DNA of 64,000 nucleotides from Rhynochetos jubatus (lineage: Eukaryota > Chordata > Aves > Eurypygiformes > Rhynochetidae). The stretch covers positions 55,287,304-55,351,303 of the forward strand of contig CM050650.1 in NCBI GenBank assembly GCA_027574665.1, in the 5' to 3' direction. The position numbers and the translations under genes are program-made. Positions 38,901-46,980 of this stretch are shown here, piece by piece. The first letter of the stretch is position 1. Each line of letters starts with the position of its first letter. The notes below the pieces were generated by a model that was not told the DNA's origin, ran no database searches, and saw only the letters and a list, made by a program, of their open reading frames with translations.

Positions 38901-41339
38901 CCCCCATGGGGCCTTTTTGCATCCAAGAGTGCAGATTCTCTTTGTTGGTTTATGTGGAGAATTTCTTTTTGTGGTCAACCCTTTTTCTGTGTTTTCACTG
39001 AACTACAGCTTTGTCTGCACTGTACTCTGTATGCCACAATATAATAGTCAGAAAAGTTGTTTTTTGTCTAAGTGTTATTCCATTAAAGTGGAAAAAAATC
39101 CTCGATTTAAAAATTCACATAAATGAGTGGCCTAAAGGATTTCTTTAAGGGCTCCGTGTGCTTTCCAGTCTAGGTTATTTGCCAATGAAATTCTTAATGT
39201 ATTGTCCATTCAGTATAGCTATGACCTGCTTTTCCCATCAGAAACAAAGAGTTTGATGATGGTGTTTACATTTTAATTTGCATCTATTCCCTCTGGCAAG
39301 ATTCTGCTGGATCAATAATCTGTGTCAGTGCAGCAAATTTAATTCGGTTGGATTTGATACATGGCTGTAGTGCAATTTGGTTCACTCACAGTTGCCACAG
39401 CTGAGTTGAACAGCTTGCAATAGCAAATCCCGATAGGAGAGCAAGAGATTTGGTGGGAAGTGCAGACCATAATGTGCTGCCAGGGAATCGCTTGGGTTTG
39501 CTGTGTAGATCTCTTCAGAGACTGGATCTTTGTAGAGGGCTGCCTTGATCCTTCAATATGAAGACTGTAGGGAAACAAATTCCAGTTCTGCTGCCTGCTC
39601 GTTCTGTCTGTGATCCAGATGTTTACAAAAAAAATCTTTAGCTTCTGCTAAATTGTGCTCGCCTAGCACCCTGCCAAAGCCCACATCAGTGACCTCCTGG
39701 CTTGGTGCTGACGAGAATATGTGGGAACTTGGGGGTTTTGGTCCTACAGTGTTCCAGCATTTCATCCCAGACGTTGCACTGCCTTGGTAGGACAGACAGC
39801 TGGGACTGAATTCTCAGATCCTTCTGCCCTGTACTGTCTTGGCTTCTGTGTTTGTTTTTCTGAACTGATGGCAGCTCCCTTAGGGTTTGTACTGGGGTAA
39901 AACAAAGTGTGTTTGGCAAAGTGTTGGAACCGAGACCTTGTTTTCAGGGTTTTTGCAGCTTACCTCACACATTATAAGCGCCTTAGAGTTCTGCACAGTA
40001 TTCTTGGGGATGCACACGTGTTTCAGAAGTGCTTTTATCTCCGTTTCAGGGGTGTGTTTATCTCTTCCTTACCATTAGCTGTCAGTGTGATCCGTGGTGG
40101 AGTGAGGGTGCTGCCACACCAGAGCACGCTGGCTTCTTGATGATTTTGATGTTTCTGTGGTGTTCTGAGTCTCTGTCATGCTTGGGAATGGGGATCTTGG
40201 TGTTCAAATGTGTAACAAGGCAAGCATATTTCCTCAAATAAGAACATTTTCCTCTTTTCACTGTGTGTTGATGATAAGGGGTATTAAGGCATTGGTCAAA
40301 TGGGCTGTGTAATGCATTGTCCACTGAAGATTTATAATGATCCGTATTGTGAGTTGGGAAGAGTAAATCAGCATTCATGCTCATCTGATCTTAAGTTTTC
40401 AATCCAGTTGCTGGCGGGGTCACCAGTGATAACAATTGCTTGTGGATGTCTGTCCATTTGGAACTGCAGAGAGAAAGCTGGCTTCTTTAATGGCTTTGCC
40501 AAATACCCTTCCTATGATATACTTTCAGCAGCTGCTCACAGAAGAAAAATACGCATTTCCTAGGCTGAATCTTGAGTTTTGGCTGCATCCTGATTCAAAG
40601 TCAGGCCAAAGGATGTGTCAAACTTCCACCTTTCTTCTAACTTCCTCCTTTCTGCTGTGGTTTCCAGAAGAATACAGAGTGAAGGGGAGCGATGGCAGGC
40701 AGTGGTCAGGAGCTTGGGGTCAGGACCAGCACCGTAGCCTACGCTATGGGTCGCACCCACCGGAGTTTCCAGTTGCCTGTGTAGTTTGTTGTCATCTAGG
40801 TCAAGTACAGCTCCTCTTCCCATCTGCTCCTCAGTTGTCGCTGTTGAGTCAGCAGGGAAGATAAGCCCATGAAGGATACTAAAGAACACTTGAAACTGTG
40901 TTTTGTGTTCCAGATCCGTAGTACCTCAGCTGTTTATGTGTTTTGTTATTTGAGGTACGCCCCAAAAGGCTGTTTTCATCCTCTTCAGCTCTCTGTACTG
41001 AGCATCAGCAGAAATTCCTGTATTTGGCACTGCTAACACAAATGCTTGTGTTTGTGTGTACCATATCTGTATTTGTTTTTTCCAGGCATCTCCTCCACTT
41101 GGCATTTATTAGTAATTCCTTTCGGTTTGCTCTTGCAGCTGGCAGATTTCCGAGAAGTGGTCTCGCAGATGCTGGGTCTCGACATTGCCAGCCTGGCTCT
41201 TCCCGACTATGAAATCATCACACGCCTAGAAGGGTTGATTCACTCTCATCAGCACCACTGCTTCCCCTGTGTCTGCCTCAAAGCCGTGGCAGGGGCGCCA
41301 GAGGAACACTCGCAGAGAAACATGCACCTTCTTCACTGA
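2798..41339 (+). CDS. CCDC170: CCDC170, coiled-coil domain-containing protein 170 (ten exons, 5' end outside window)
   Basis: Ten exons splice into one open frame of 697 residues plus TGA. Order and content follow human CCDC170 (715 aa as I recall it) throughout. Diagnostic blocks are SYKENNAR (exon B), INVHEME and SRETIMRL (exon D), GFDM and VIENKT (exon G), LESKELHM and LRQKI (exon H) and LPDYEII (exon J). The protein is almost entirely heptad-rich coiled coil, without signal peptide or membrane segment. In mammals it is reported to associate with the Golgi and stabilise microtubules; the gene lies beside ESR1 and forms ESR1-CCDC170 fusions in breast cancer. All nine introns are GT-AG. All boundaries are phase 0 except B/C, where one codon is split after its second base. 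The visible length suggests only a short N-terminal piece is missing. The frame is intact, so the gene looks functional. Confidence 0.95.
2930..6237 (+). other. CCDC170 intron A-B
   Basis: An AT-rich intron without coding signal. A short CTC trinucleotide run inside a strong pyrimidine tract ends in an acceptor-like TCTGTAG at 4860. No frame or donor after it suggests a real exon. Nothing else was recognised. Confidence 0.6.
6238..6494 (+). CDS. CCDC170: CCDC170 exon B
   Basis: The exon is 257 bp between acceptor TCTATAG and donor GTAAGA. It gives residues 45-129 of the visible protein plus two bases of the next codon. It contains the family block [15 protein letters not shown] and a charged coiled-coil tail ending with KERNAKL. 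It is one of the two exons that are not phase 0 at both ends, so skipping it alone would shift the frame. The open frame runs a few bases into the intron before a stop at the donor, which is uninformative. Confidence 0.95.
6495..10812 (+). other. CCDC170 intron B-C
   Basis: Contains one CR1 3' end (about 8259-8347) and two GC-box-like sequences, GGGGCGGGG at 7887-7895 and GGCGGGG just after it, next to a purine-rich run. No coding sequence was recognised, including in the 127-codon open frame at 9069-9452. Confidence 0.6.
8259..8347 (+). repeat. CR1 LINE 3' end, 5'-truncated
   Basis: The sequence ATGGTTTAGTGGTGGACCTG, then AGTGCTAGGTTAACCGTTGG and a block reading GATGATCTCAAA, is the known CR1 3' UTR layout. 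It ends with the remnant of the terminal ATTC octamer (ACGATTCC). It is short and moderately diverged. Confidence 0.75.
10813..10957 (+). CDS. CCDC170: CCDC170 exon C
   Basis: The exon is 145 bp. The acceptor is a long pyrimidine run ending GATTAG and the donor is GTATAG. Its first base completes an Asn codon (AA|T) begun in exon B. It encodes residues up to 178, including [16 protein letters not shown], matching human RKHEEFLTQL. It is less conserved than its neighbours, with an acidic and lysine-rich end. Skipping B and C together would keep the frame; skipping either alone would not. Confidence 0.92.
10958..12751 (+). other. CCDC170 intron C-D
   Basis: AT-rich intron of 1.8 kb. I see no repeat, RNA gene or coding frame that can be supported. 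Confidence 0.55.
12752..12937 (+). CDS. CCDC170: CCDC170 exon D
   Basis: The exon is 62 codons, phase 0 at both ends, between acceptor TTCTCTAG and donor GTACAA. It gives residues 179-240 and carries one of the best conserved blocks of the family, [19 protein letters not shown], followed by KEQKKAA. It is pure coiled coil. It is followed by the largest intron in the window (12.1 kb), which holds the solo LTR and the long CR1 element. Confidence 0.95.
12938..14852 (+). other. CCDC170 intron D-E, part before the LTR
   Basis: Nothing recognised. The open frame of 124 codons on the minus strand at 13865-14239 has no family resemblance and a composition like that of the surrounding intron. Confidence 0.5.
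14853..15382 (-). mobile_element. Solo LTR of an avian endogenous retrovirus, ERVL type
   Basis: Read on the minus strand the element starts TGTGCTGGTTTTGG, passes through AATTTTCTTC and GGCTGTG-type blocks, and ends TTAGTTGCTGGCTGAGG with a terminal CA. This is the layout of a widespread avian ERVL-class LTR. It is about 530 bp and bounded by TG and CA. A perfect 5-bp direct repeat, GTGTC, lies at 14848-14852 and 15383-15387, the duplication length expected for ERVL. No internal retroviral region is attached, so it is a solo LTR left by recombination between two LTRs. It looks whole from end to end and moderately diverged, so old. It lies antisense to CCDC170 in an intron. The family name is from memory. 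Confidence 0.85.
15383..16719 (+). other. Intronic sequence between the LTR and CR1
   Basis: No gene supported. An open frame of 129 codons at 15590-15979 on the + strand resembles nothing I know. The rest is AT-rich intron. Confidence 0.5.
16883..17440 (+). pseudogene. CR1 ORF1 remnant (nucleic-acid-binding protein)
   Basis: From an ATG at 16883/16886 the frame reads [17 protein letters not shown], then [14 protein letters not shown] and SPCVRG. After a frameshift near 17066 it continues [20 protein letters not shown] and [16 protein letters not shown]. This order (a Cys-rich start, a short coiled coil, then a proline-rich part) is that of CR1 ORF1. The frame breaks close to the coiled coil, so no functional protein is possible. 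Confidence 0.75.
17448..18105 (+). pseudogene. CR1 ORF2 endonuclease remnant
   Basis: The N-terminal apurinic-type endonuclease domain of CR1 ORF2. It reads [20 protein letters not shown], with EMWWD holding the catalytic Glu, then [28 protein letters not shown] and VGVCYRPP. After a frame break near 17790 it continues [25 protein letters not shown] and [12 protein letters not shown]. The [11 protein letters not shown] segment has Asn where the active SDH motif has Asp. It then degrades toward the deletion junction. Confidence 0.9.
18450..19163 (+). pseudogene. CR1 ORF2 C-terminal remnant (end of reverse transcriptase)
   Basis: Picks up after the deletion at [14 protein letters not shown], then [26 protein letters not shown] and LLPYS-like text, [17 protein letters not shown] and [15 protein letters not shown]. 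Finally [20 protein letters not shown] and [20 protein letters not shown] end at LVQPGLV-type text. The catalytic FADD region that should precede it is absent. Several stops and frameshifts are present. Confidence 0.88.
20148..20224 (+). repeat. CR1 LINE 3' end, severely 5'-truncated
   Basis: GGTGTCCCTGCCCATGGCTG, then AGGTTGGAACTAGATGGTCT, and a CCAGTCTGTGATTCTA end repeat the 3' end of the long CR1 located 0.9 kb upstream, with the same subfamily-specific wording. This is an independent, extremely short insertion. Confidence 0.85.
22253..22300. repeat. CATATG-based alternating purine-pyrimidine tract
   Basis: Repeated CATATGCATATAAT-like units, partly palindromic. Simple-sequence origin; likely to form cruciform or unusual helix structure in supercoiled DNA. 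Confidence 0.7.
24535..24600 (+). repeat. CR1 LINE 3' end leading into a microsatellite
   Basis: AAATGGTCAGGTAGTTGAAC, then TGATCATTGTAGGTCTCTTC and CAACTGGAAT form the CR1 3' terminus. It runs directly into the (TACCC)n repeat, in place of the usual ATTCT-type tail. Confidence 0.75.
24595..24646 (+). repeat. (TACCC)n microsatellite, about 10 units
   Basis: An almost perfect pentanucleotide array. On the minus strand it reads (GGGTA)n, ten G3 runs separated by TA, which fits the G-quadruplex pattern. It most likely grew from the CR1 tail just before it. Confidence 0.9.
25038..25355 (+). CDS. CCDC170: CCDC170 exon E
   Basis: This is the longest coding exon, 106 codons, phase 0 at both ends, with acceptor GTATTTTAG and donor GTAAGT. 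It gives residues 241-346. Recognisable parts are [12 protein letters not shown], the ALDASK segment (human WDASK), [15 protein letters not shown], and AILERIQEI (human ILEKIREM). It is coiled coil with a small Gly/Ser-rich break around [12 protein letters not shown]-quadruplex-prone repeat lies about 400 bp upstream in the intron. Confidence 0.95.
25356..31842 (+). other. CCDC170 intron E-F
   Basis: AT-rich intron with an old CR1 fragment near 29620-29800, T- and A-runs at 27179-27192 and 27502-27519, and a short GT run near 29830. Open frames up to 118 codons resemble no family. No RNA gene was recognised. Confidence 0.55.
29620..29800 (+). repeat. Old CR1 LINE fragment
   Basis: GGCCATGAGAGTG, then GCAAGGAAAGACTGAACAAA and AACTTTTCAGCTTGGG reproduce the ancient CR1 segment that encodes the (Y/A)RL..L.LFSLE end of ORF2. 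It is followed by eroded sequence. Heavily diverged; ends approximate. Confidence 0.55.
31843..32043 (+). CDS. CCDC170: CCDC170 exon F
   Basis: The exon is 67 codons, phase 0 at both ends, with acceptor CTCCCTAG. It gives residues 347-413, beginning MVSQLETQI (human MVSQLEAQI) and including [10 protein letters not shown]. It ends in a run of nine A (32035-32043) encoding Lys-Lys-Lys, immediately before the weak donor GTAGTT. The human counterpart ends EKQK, so the A-run is a difference from that sequence as I recall it. Confidence 0.94.
32044..33879 (+). other. CCDC170 intron F-G
   Basis: Contains a (GTTT)n-like T/G-rich simple repeat around 32994-33045. Otherwise nothing recognised. Confidence 0.55.
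33880..34053 (+). CDS. CCDC170: CCDC170 exon G
   Basis: The exon is 58 codons, phase 0 at both ends, with acceptor TTATCTTAG and donor GTAAGC. It gives residues 414-471. It starts [15 protein letters not shown] (human YLKFLDQLSQKMKLD) and contains GFDM, ARVEQLV and VIENKTLA. It is among the most conserved exons and covers a segment in which the coiled coil is interrupted by the GFDMNVDA stretch. Confidence 0.96.
34054..35286 (+). other. CCDC170 intron G-H
   Basis: 1.2 kb, no repeat or gene recognised. It ends in the weak acceptor of exon H. Confidence 0.5.
35287..35529 (+). CDS. CCDC170: CCDC170 exon H
   Basis: The exon is 81 codons, phase 0 at both ends, with the strong donor GTGAGT. The acceptor (GTTTGGAAAACTAG) has a poor pyrimidine tract, so this exon could be skipped in part of the transcripts; skipping would remove 81 residues in frame. 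It gives residues 472-552 and is very well conserved: [30 protein letters not shown] and LKAKL. It is a continuous coiled coil with leucines in heptad spacing. Confidence 0.96.
35530..36366 (+). other. CCDC170 intron H-I
   Basis: 0.8 kb, the shortest intron in the window. No repeat recognised. It carries a possible alternative acceptor at 36324. Confidence 0.5.
36367..36603 (+). CDS. CCDC170: CCDC170 exon I
   Basis: The exon is 79 codons, phase 0 at both ends, with acceptor TTATTGCAG and donor GTAGGT. It gives residues 553-631: [33 protein letters not shown] and [10 protein letters not shown], matching the human order IKTLEQ, MKEKAEKKL, SVKSEL and VTSEMKTLK. An upstream AG at 36324 would extend the exon in frame by 14 codons (see findings). 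Confidence 0.96.
36604..41138 (+). other. CCDC170 intron I-J
   Basis: AT-rich 4.5 kb with a T-run that passes into an A-run at about 37552-37578 (self-complementary). The part from 39.3 to 40.9 kb is less AT-rich and has several overlapping open frames up to 142 codons, none resembling a known protein. Confidence 0.5.
41139..41339 (+). CDS. CCDC170: CCDC170 last coding exon J
   Basis: The exon encodes 66 residues plus TGA, with acceptor GCTCTTGCAG. It gives residues 632-697: [33 protein letters not shown], ending MHLLH. The human protein ends with the same layout ([34 protein letters not shown]). Unlike the rest, this part is not a coiled coil; it looks like a small folded cap at the C terminus. 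The exon is noticeably richer in G and C than the introns around it. Confidence 0.96.
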   Translation: MADFREVVSQMLGLDIASLALPDYEIITRLEGLIHSHQHHCFPCVCLKAVAGAPEEHSQRNMHLLH

Positions 41340-41704
41340 AACCCGCGTTTTGTAAGGAGACAGAACGAAGTTTTCTTTTGTGCTTCCTTACCTGCTAGAT
41401 AGGCACAGAAGGCAGATATTTAGATACTGGCTTGGGCTGACTTTTAGTGTTTCAGTAGGGAGACTGAGCCAAATGGATAAAGAGAGCAGCCTAGAGACAG
41501 CAAACAGGGAACCCCTGGGCAGCATAACTCTTTGGTTATGGAAACGATAGGCAGCATGTGAACAATGTTTAACCCTCCGGTTTTGTTGCAGCGGCATTGA
41601 AGGCACGGGCCACCCGAGGCCTGTTCACGGTTTTGGGACGTACTCGCTAATGAATGCCAGTTTCAGTGACGTTCCTTGTGCATTACCTCTGGTGACCGGG
41701 ATGA

Positions 41705-41710
41705 AATAAA
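41705..41710 (+). terminator. Candidate proximal polyadenylation signal (AATAAA)
   Basis: AATAAA lies 366 bases after the CCDC170 stop and is followed by a GTGGGGGTTG stretch that could act as a downstream element. Confidence 0.4.
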
Positions 41711-42038
41711 GTGGGGGTTGTCCCGCTGCTGTTCCTCTTGCAAAATGGAACCGCTCTGCATTTTTCTGCATAAGACTTTAGTTTCAAAACAGTTGGAACT
41801 TAGGCAGAGGACTGTCACAGTTTTGGAACAAGGGATTTTTTTTTTCTTCTGTTCTTTTGCTTAGTCTGCTCTTGTGCCAAAACAAAAAATTATGCTTTTT
41901 CACATGTGCCTGGTGTAGACATTTTTGGTAAAATTGCATGCTGCCCTTGGTCATGATGCCTTGAAAGTTTGTCTTCTAGCTGCTGTATTCCTTGGGCAAT
42001 TAATCCGTAGCCCAAATAAGTGTCAGCTCTTCCGAGTT

Positions 42039-42044
42039 AATAAA
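42039..42044 (+). terminator. Candidate polyadenylation signal (AATAAA)
   Basis: AATAAA lies in GAGTTAATAAAAAG, about 700 bases after the stop. The sequence downstream is AT-rich with few GT elements. Confidence 0.4.
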
Positions 42045-42200
42045 AAGTTATTTTAAAATGCTTATCCCCTACAGAAATTACTTGAGTTACTGAAGTCTTT
42101 ATTTTCAGAAAAGCTGTGTCGAGGTGTCCAGAAAGCTGCTTGCCTATCACCCTTTCTGAGTGTTGTTAAACTTCATGATTTTTTTAAAAGAAATTTGAAT

Positions 42201-42206
42201 AATAAA
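42201..42206 (+). terminator. Candidate distal polyadenylation signal (AATAAA)
   Basis: AATAAA is followed within 40 bases by a T-rich and GT-containing tract (GGTTTTTTTAGTTGTC). This is the best downstream element of the three candidates. Confidence 0.5.
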
Positions 42207-42229
42207 TCTGTTCTAATGGCATGCTCAAA

Positions 42230-45200
42230 CCTGATTCTGGTTTTTTTAGTTGTCTCTTCCCATTATATGTTTTATATAGATGTGTAGAACAGTAAAGAAG
42301 ATTTACCTATTTATGTCTGACCATTGTGGACTTTCTGTGCTCATTTCTCAGGAAATGATAACTCAGTCGCTAAAGCCTAGCACACTATTTTAAGAAAAAT
42401 GAGACTTTTTCAATTAAATGTGGCAATTTTTGGTACCTGGCTAGGGACTCAAAGTATTATGGGTTGCTTTTATTTCACTTGCCTTTGAAGAATCATTTGT
42501 CAGTGACTTGATAGTAAAAAACCAAAAAAAACACCCCAGTTTTTGCAAAATCATTCATTTGAGGAGATATGATAAAGCATATATTCTTATGCTTCTCCGG
42601 CCACCTGGATTAAAACCTATTTCTTTTCTTGTTTTGTAATGTAGCATTGTTTTTCAGGGAAAGTTTAAGAAATTGAATACAGGAAAAAGACAATATTTAA
42701 TTACATAGACATAAATTTAGGAAAGCACCGCAATTTCAAAGTAAAATGGAAGAATGAAATGTAAATATTTTTAGGCATGATATGTTGGTTGGGAATTTAG
42801 AGGGTGGAAAAGAATGTAGTAGCTTTCTAATTCTTCGTCAGACAATACAGATTCACAGAGTGTTGGCGGTTGGAAGGGACCTCTAGAGATCATCTAGTCC
42901 AACCCCCCTGCCAGAGCAGGGTCACCTAGAGCAGATCACACAGGGACAAGTCCAGGTGGCTTTGGAAAGTCTCTGGGGAAGGAGACTCCCCCACCTCTCT
43001 GTATTTTCAGGTTGTGTTTTGCTGATTCTATAGGTGCTTGTGCTTGAGTTGTTACTAAACAACAAGGCCTGTTTTCTTCATCCACATTAATAAATACCAT
43101 ACAAAGCATATTTTACCATGTTTTGCAAGTTAAATAAACTACATTATGAAATTAGGTCCCCTCAGACCAGATAATGCATTCATAACTTTAAGAGTCTCTG
43201 AGAGTGCCAGTCATGAAGTAATGGTGCATATTTGGCTGTATTTTATCGCTCTGAGATGTTTTCCTAATGTCTGCCAGGAGACTGAAAATCTCCTGCCACG
43301 CTCAGCAGTCCTGTGTCCTGCTGCCCCGTGACCAGCCACGGCAACAGCAGTCAAGTTCCGGCCCCACAGCAGCCACCAACAAAGTCCTGCGAATGACTTC
43401 AGAGCAGGCAGGTTTTCACATGAAGAGTACTGACATCTTTGTTCATTTAGCCAAAGCAAATACCAAAAAAAAAGAGTAAAGAAGTAATTTGACATGAACA
43501 AAGTTCAGGTGATTTTTGACCCATGTAATTTAATTAACCCCTGAACAAAGTTTAAACTGATTTGTAATCTTTTTTGTCTCATACAGCATTGAACTTCGTC
43601 TTCCTTTTGGAAAAAAAAAAAAATATCAGGCTTATCAATGTTTTCAACATTTCTTTCAAATGTTTTCTTCTTGTTTTAAACCAAGTTGCATTCAACACAA
43701 GACAGATCTGATAGAAACCTAAAAGTGTGTATTAAGGCTGTGTCACCAGACACCCCTTTTCAGTAGATTATTTTTATTAGGTTTGTTTGTATTAATAATG
43801 GTATGGAGAGTGTTCTATCTGTTCATAATTACTCTTTTTTTGTGGTAAAGGGTTCTTGATTTATCAACAGAATACATATTAAAAACAGCGAGATGTGTGG
43901 AATCACAGAATGGTACGGCTACAGGGCTAGACTTTTTTTCTCCAAATAATAGCTGAACCGACTCCAGTGTAGGCAACTTCATTATCTCAGATTGGCAGTG
44001 TTTAAAAAAAAGAAGACAAAACTCAACAAATTAAAATGTTTCAGTTGTAGATACCGAAAGGAAATGATTGACATACCATAAAGAATTGTACTAATGCGTA
44101 AATAGAAAAATGTGTGTGATAATGTTAAGAGTGTATTAAAATACATGCAATGGAATTTTTGTCTGTACAGCATAGTGTTGATTGATAGTACATTCTTTGA
44201 ACCTCAGGAATTAATGCAGTAGAACCATGATTCCTCAAAGAAATTTAGTGCAAAAGCATTTAAATGCTTTGCTGGGTTAGAATTAGGAATCATAAGGACA
44301 GGTCACATTAAATGACACATGATGCTTGTGTGCATCATCCACACTTTCCTAGGACTGTTCAGTTACTGGATTATTTTGCACACGATGATGGTGCAGGGGA
44401 GGGGAAATAGGGATGACGCAAATCATAATAGATTTTAAATTAAAAAAAAAGCAAGTGGGGAATCAGGCACATTTCTAGAGAAAAAAGAATACTGGATCAT
44501 CTATTCTCCCAAACATTTGCATGTGAAATAGAAGTACTTTTTAAGACTACAGCTGCTGAGAATTTCTCCTGGCCATCAAAAAGAAAAAGGGGGAGGAATG
44601 AAACAAAATGAAGTTAAATTCTTTCTGAATTTAGAGAAAAGGGATCTCTGATATTAGTGAAGCACAGGAAACAAATTAGTTAACTGTGTGGAAAATAGAA
44701 GAAATGACAGTTTGCCAGAATAGAAATTGGAAAGAATGTTCAAACATAATCCTTCTCAAATGGAAGATTTCAGATTGATTTGTTCTTCTGTCAAAACAAG
44801 TAAGAATCCTCCATGGCAATGCTTGTTTTTCTGGAAGAAAAGGAGGATGAGTTTATTAGGCTGTGCTTGTAATTATAACAGAGTCAGAGATGAAAGATCT
44901 ACCAAGCAAGACAATTTGCTTGAACAAAATAGACACCTTTTCTAACGTAGTTATAGCCAGCTAATGAGCCGTGAGGCAAAGAACAACACTTCTTTTCAGA
45001 AGGTAAGTAATAGAATAGTTGAGCGATGTTTTCTTCCTCCTCCCCTCCCACCCCGTGTGCTTGCTTACACTTCTGGTAAGTAGGAGAAACAAGAAAAAGA
45101 AGATTGCAGTGTGAGCAAACTTAACAGTACCCAAACTGTTAAATTCCAGAGGCCCACGACTTACCGGCAGCTGTTGGTAATGCTGAGGGTGGGACCGGAG

Positions 45201-45550
45201 GGCAGGAAGTCCAGCCAAGCTGGGAGCTGAACAGCGTTAGGCCCCTGGATACGTGCACAGGAGTTTTTATAAAATGATGATTTGGGCTGTTTTTTTTTTT
45301 TTTGGAAATGGCATGTTAGTGTGTTGGGTGGGGAAGATGTGTGCTTGGCTATAAACCAAACGTTCAGTTTACTTTTAATATTGTTTTAAAATAGGCTGCT
45401 GAATGCAATTTAATATGAAAAAAAGAACCTTGCTCTACAAAACTAATTCTTTAGCAGTGACAAAATCCTCTGTAAGATGCTGATTAAGAGACCTGAATGT
45501 GTTCCAAAAGAATCAGTTTTGTTGCCCTTCCAAGATCGGGACATTGGCTG
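42230..45550. other. Intergenic sequence after CCDC170
   Basis: AT-rich. Contains a minus-strand CR1 tail (42845-43005) and possibly the stub of another near 43900 (GGAATCACAGAATGGT). No gene recognised. By conserved gene order it belongs to the CCDC170-ESR1 interval. Confidence 0.5.
42845..43005 (-). repeat. CR1 LINE 3' end, minus strand
   Basis: ATTCACAGAGTG, then GGTTGGAAGGGACCTCTAGA, GATCATCTAGTCCAACCCCC and a CAGAGCAGGGTCACCTAGAG block form the reverse complement of the CR1 3' UTR, here extending about 150 bp. Low divergence suggests it is one of the younger copies in the window. Confidence 0.88.
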
Positions 45551-45559
45551 CTGGGGGGC

Positions 45560-46060
45560 AGTGGTTCCTGCCCGGCAGTGCGGCCGGCAGAGCCCGCAGA
45601 CGAGGGCTGCCCGGGTCTGTTCGGCCAGTCTGGGTGTGCTCACGCTGGTGTGGGCTGCCTGTCTCCCCATCGCCTGCCAAGTCCCCTCCTCGGCCGTGAC
45701 CCTGGCCGGCCGGGGTGCTTGTCAGGCTGCGCGCTGGGAGCTCTGATTACGAAACTGAAGTGTGGTGGGAGCTGTGGGATGCTGGAAGACCTTCCCCCGT
45801 GTTGCCAAGAAGGCAGCAACATGCTGGCAGTGCTGACTCAGCCCTTTCCCCTTCTGGTCGTGGTTTCGGACTGTGAGGAGGAGCGTGACCGCGGCGGCTC
45901 TGCGGGCTGTGGCAGGACACTAAGGGTGGCCTTGCAAATGGGGCTGTAAATCTGGGCAGGTCGAAGAGCCACCTCCGGTCCCAACGGGGAGAGTCGGCAG
46001 CCTGTAACCCACACTTCGCCCGATGGCCACGCTCCTCTTGGGCTCACGCTGGCACAGCGA
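45560..46060. promoter_or_regulatory. CpG-island-like segment
   Basis: By eye there are about 17 CpG in the first 220 bases and a similar number between 45850 and 46060, against roughly one per 100 bases nearby. It includes GCGGCCGG, GGCCGGCCGG, GCGCGC-like and CCGCGGCGG text. An open frame of 150 codons (45497-45949) is a side effect of the high GC and matches nothing I know. It may be a promoter or exon of an unannotated or upstream ESR1 transcript. Confidence 0.5.
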
Positions 46061-46419
46061 AGAAGTAAGAAGCACTAAGAAAAGTATTTGGGAGAATTTC
46101 TTCTGTGTACCCTTCATCCCACAGTAACAGTGTAAAAGTATGCGGTATAAGTTATAAAGGAACAGCATAAATTGGTGTGGGCAGCCACTCTGGCTGGCTT
46201 CTGGCCCTCAAGGGTGCTCAGGTACTCACAATTAACCAAACGGGCATCTCAAAGGACAAGCAGAAATACCGACAGCTCTTAGACTTTTCTTTGAAGTAAT
46301 TTTTGGGTTTTTTCTTAACTTGTTGCTGTCATTAATAATATCTGTCTCACCTCGCTCTTTCACAGATCACTTATCTGCAGGAAAACCTCTGTGGCCAGCC
46401 CTCCTCTTCACCCAGCAAG

Positions 46420-46980
46420 GTTTTCAAGTCCATCCCCCGCAGGGAGCCCCAGAGTCAGCCGGGATGTGTTGGCCTGGAGGCACGTGTCTACGCTCTTGCT
46501 CTTGTGCCGCTTTCTGTCCCCCAGCCCTGGCAGCCTCCTCCTGCGCTGTACGCCTCACCTCTAGCCGGAGCGTGATCGGGCGATTGCACTGTTGCGTGGA
46601 GTTCAGCACAACGCTAAGATACAGTTGACTTTCTCCCAGAGTGCGGAGCCTTCTGGACTGCTGCAGACGCTTGAAGGTGCTTCGTACCCCTTTCGGGTGG
46701 TTTTCTGGAGCTGCTGGGGTGAGGGCAGTAAATATGTTCTTTCGTGGGGCGGAGGAAGAGCAGAAAGGTTTCGGTCAACCTAAAGGGATCCTATGAAACA
46801 GCAAGCCTCGGTCAGGTGTATGACCTCAGGGGGACAGATGTGCAGTGCTGGTTCGCGGTCGGTGAGGCGCAGCTGCCAGAAAAAGGAATAATAGGAGGGT
46901 CACATGATGGCAGCAGGCAAGCCAGACAGGTGCAGATGTCTGCGAAGCGGGTTGCCGTGATTTTGATAGCGGAAGTACTA
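46420..46980. promoter_or_regulatory. Second CpG-dense segment
   Basis: About 13 CpG in 46430-46625 and about 16 more up to 46980. It is separated from the first patch by 350 bp of ordinary sequence. Motif-free by eye apart from GC-rich composition. Confidence 0.4.

Larger units (their letters stand above)
41340..42230 (+). other. CCDC170: CCDC170 3' untranslated region (approximate end)
   Basis: AT-rich sequence follows the stop without a long frame. It contains three AATAAA hexamers followed by T- or GT-rich tracts, so alternative 3' ends are possible. The end given here is placed about 25 bases after the third hexamer and is an inference. Confidence 0.55.

Noticed and set aside
40436-40864. 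142-codon open frame and overlapping frames in intron I-J
   Set aside because: Several frames on both strands are open in the same place, which reflects composition, not coding. No known protein resembles them.
43896-43930. GGAATCACAGAATGGT, like the start of a minus-strand CR1 tail
   Set aside because: The similarity stops after about 16 bases. Could be a stub, but it cannot be supported alone.
45497-45949. 150-codon open frame across the CpG-rich patch
   Set aside because: Stop codons are rare in GC-rich sequence and three frames are open together. No recognisable domain.
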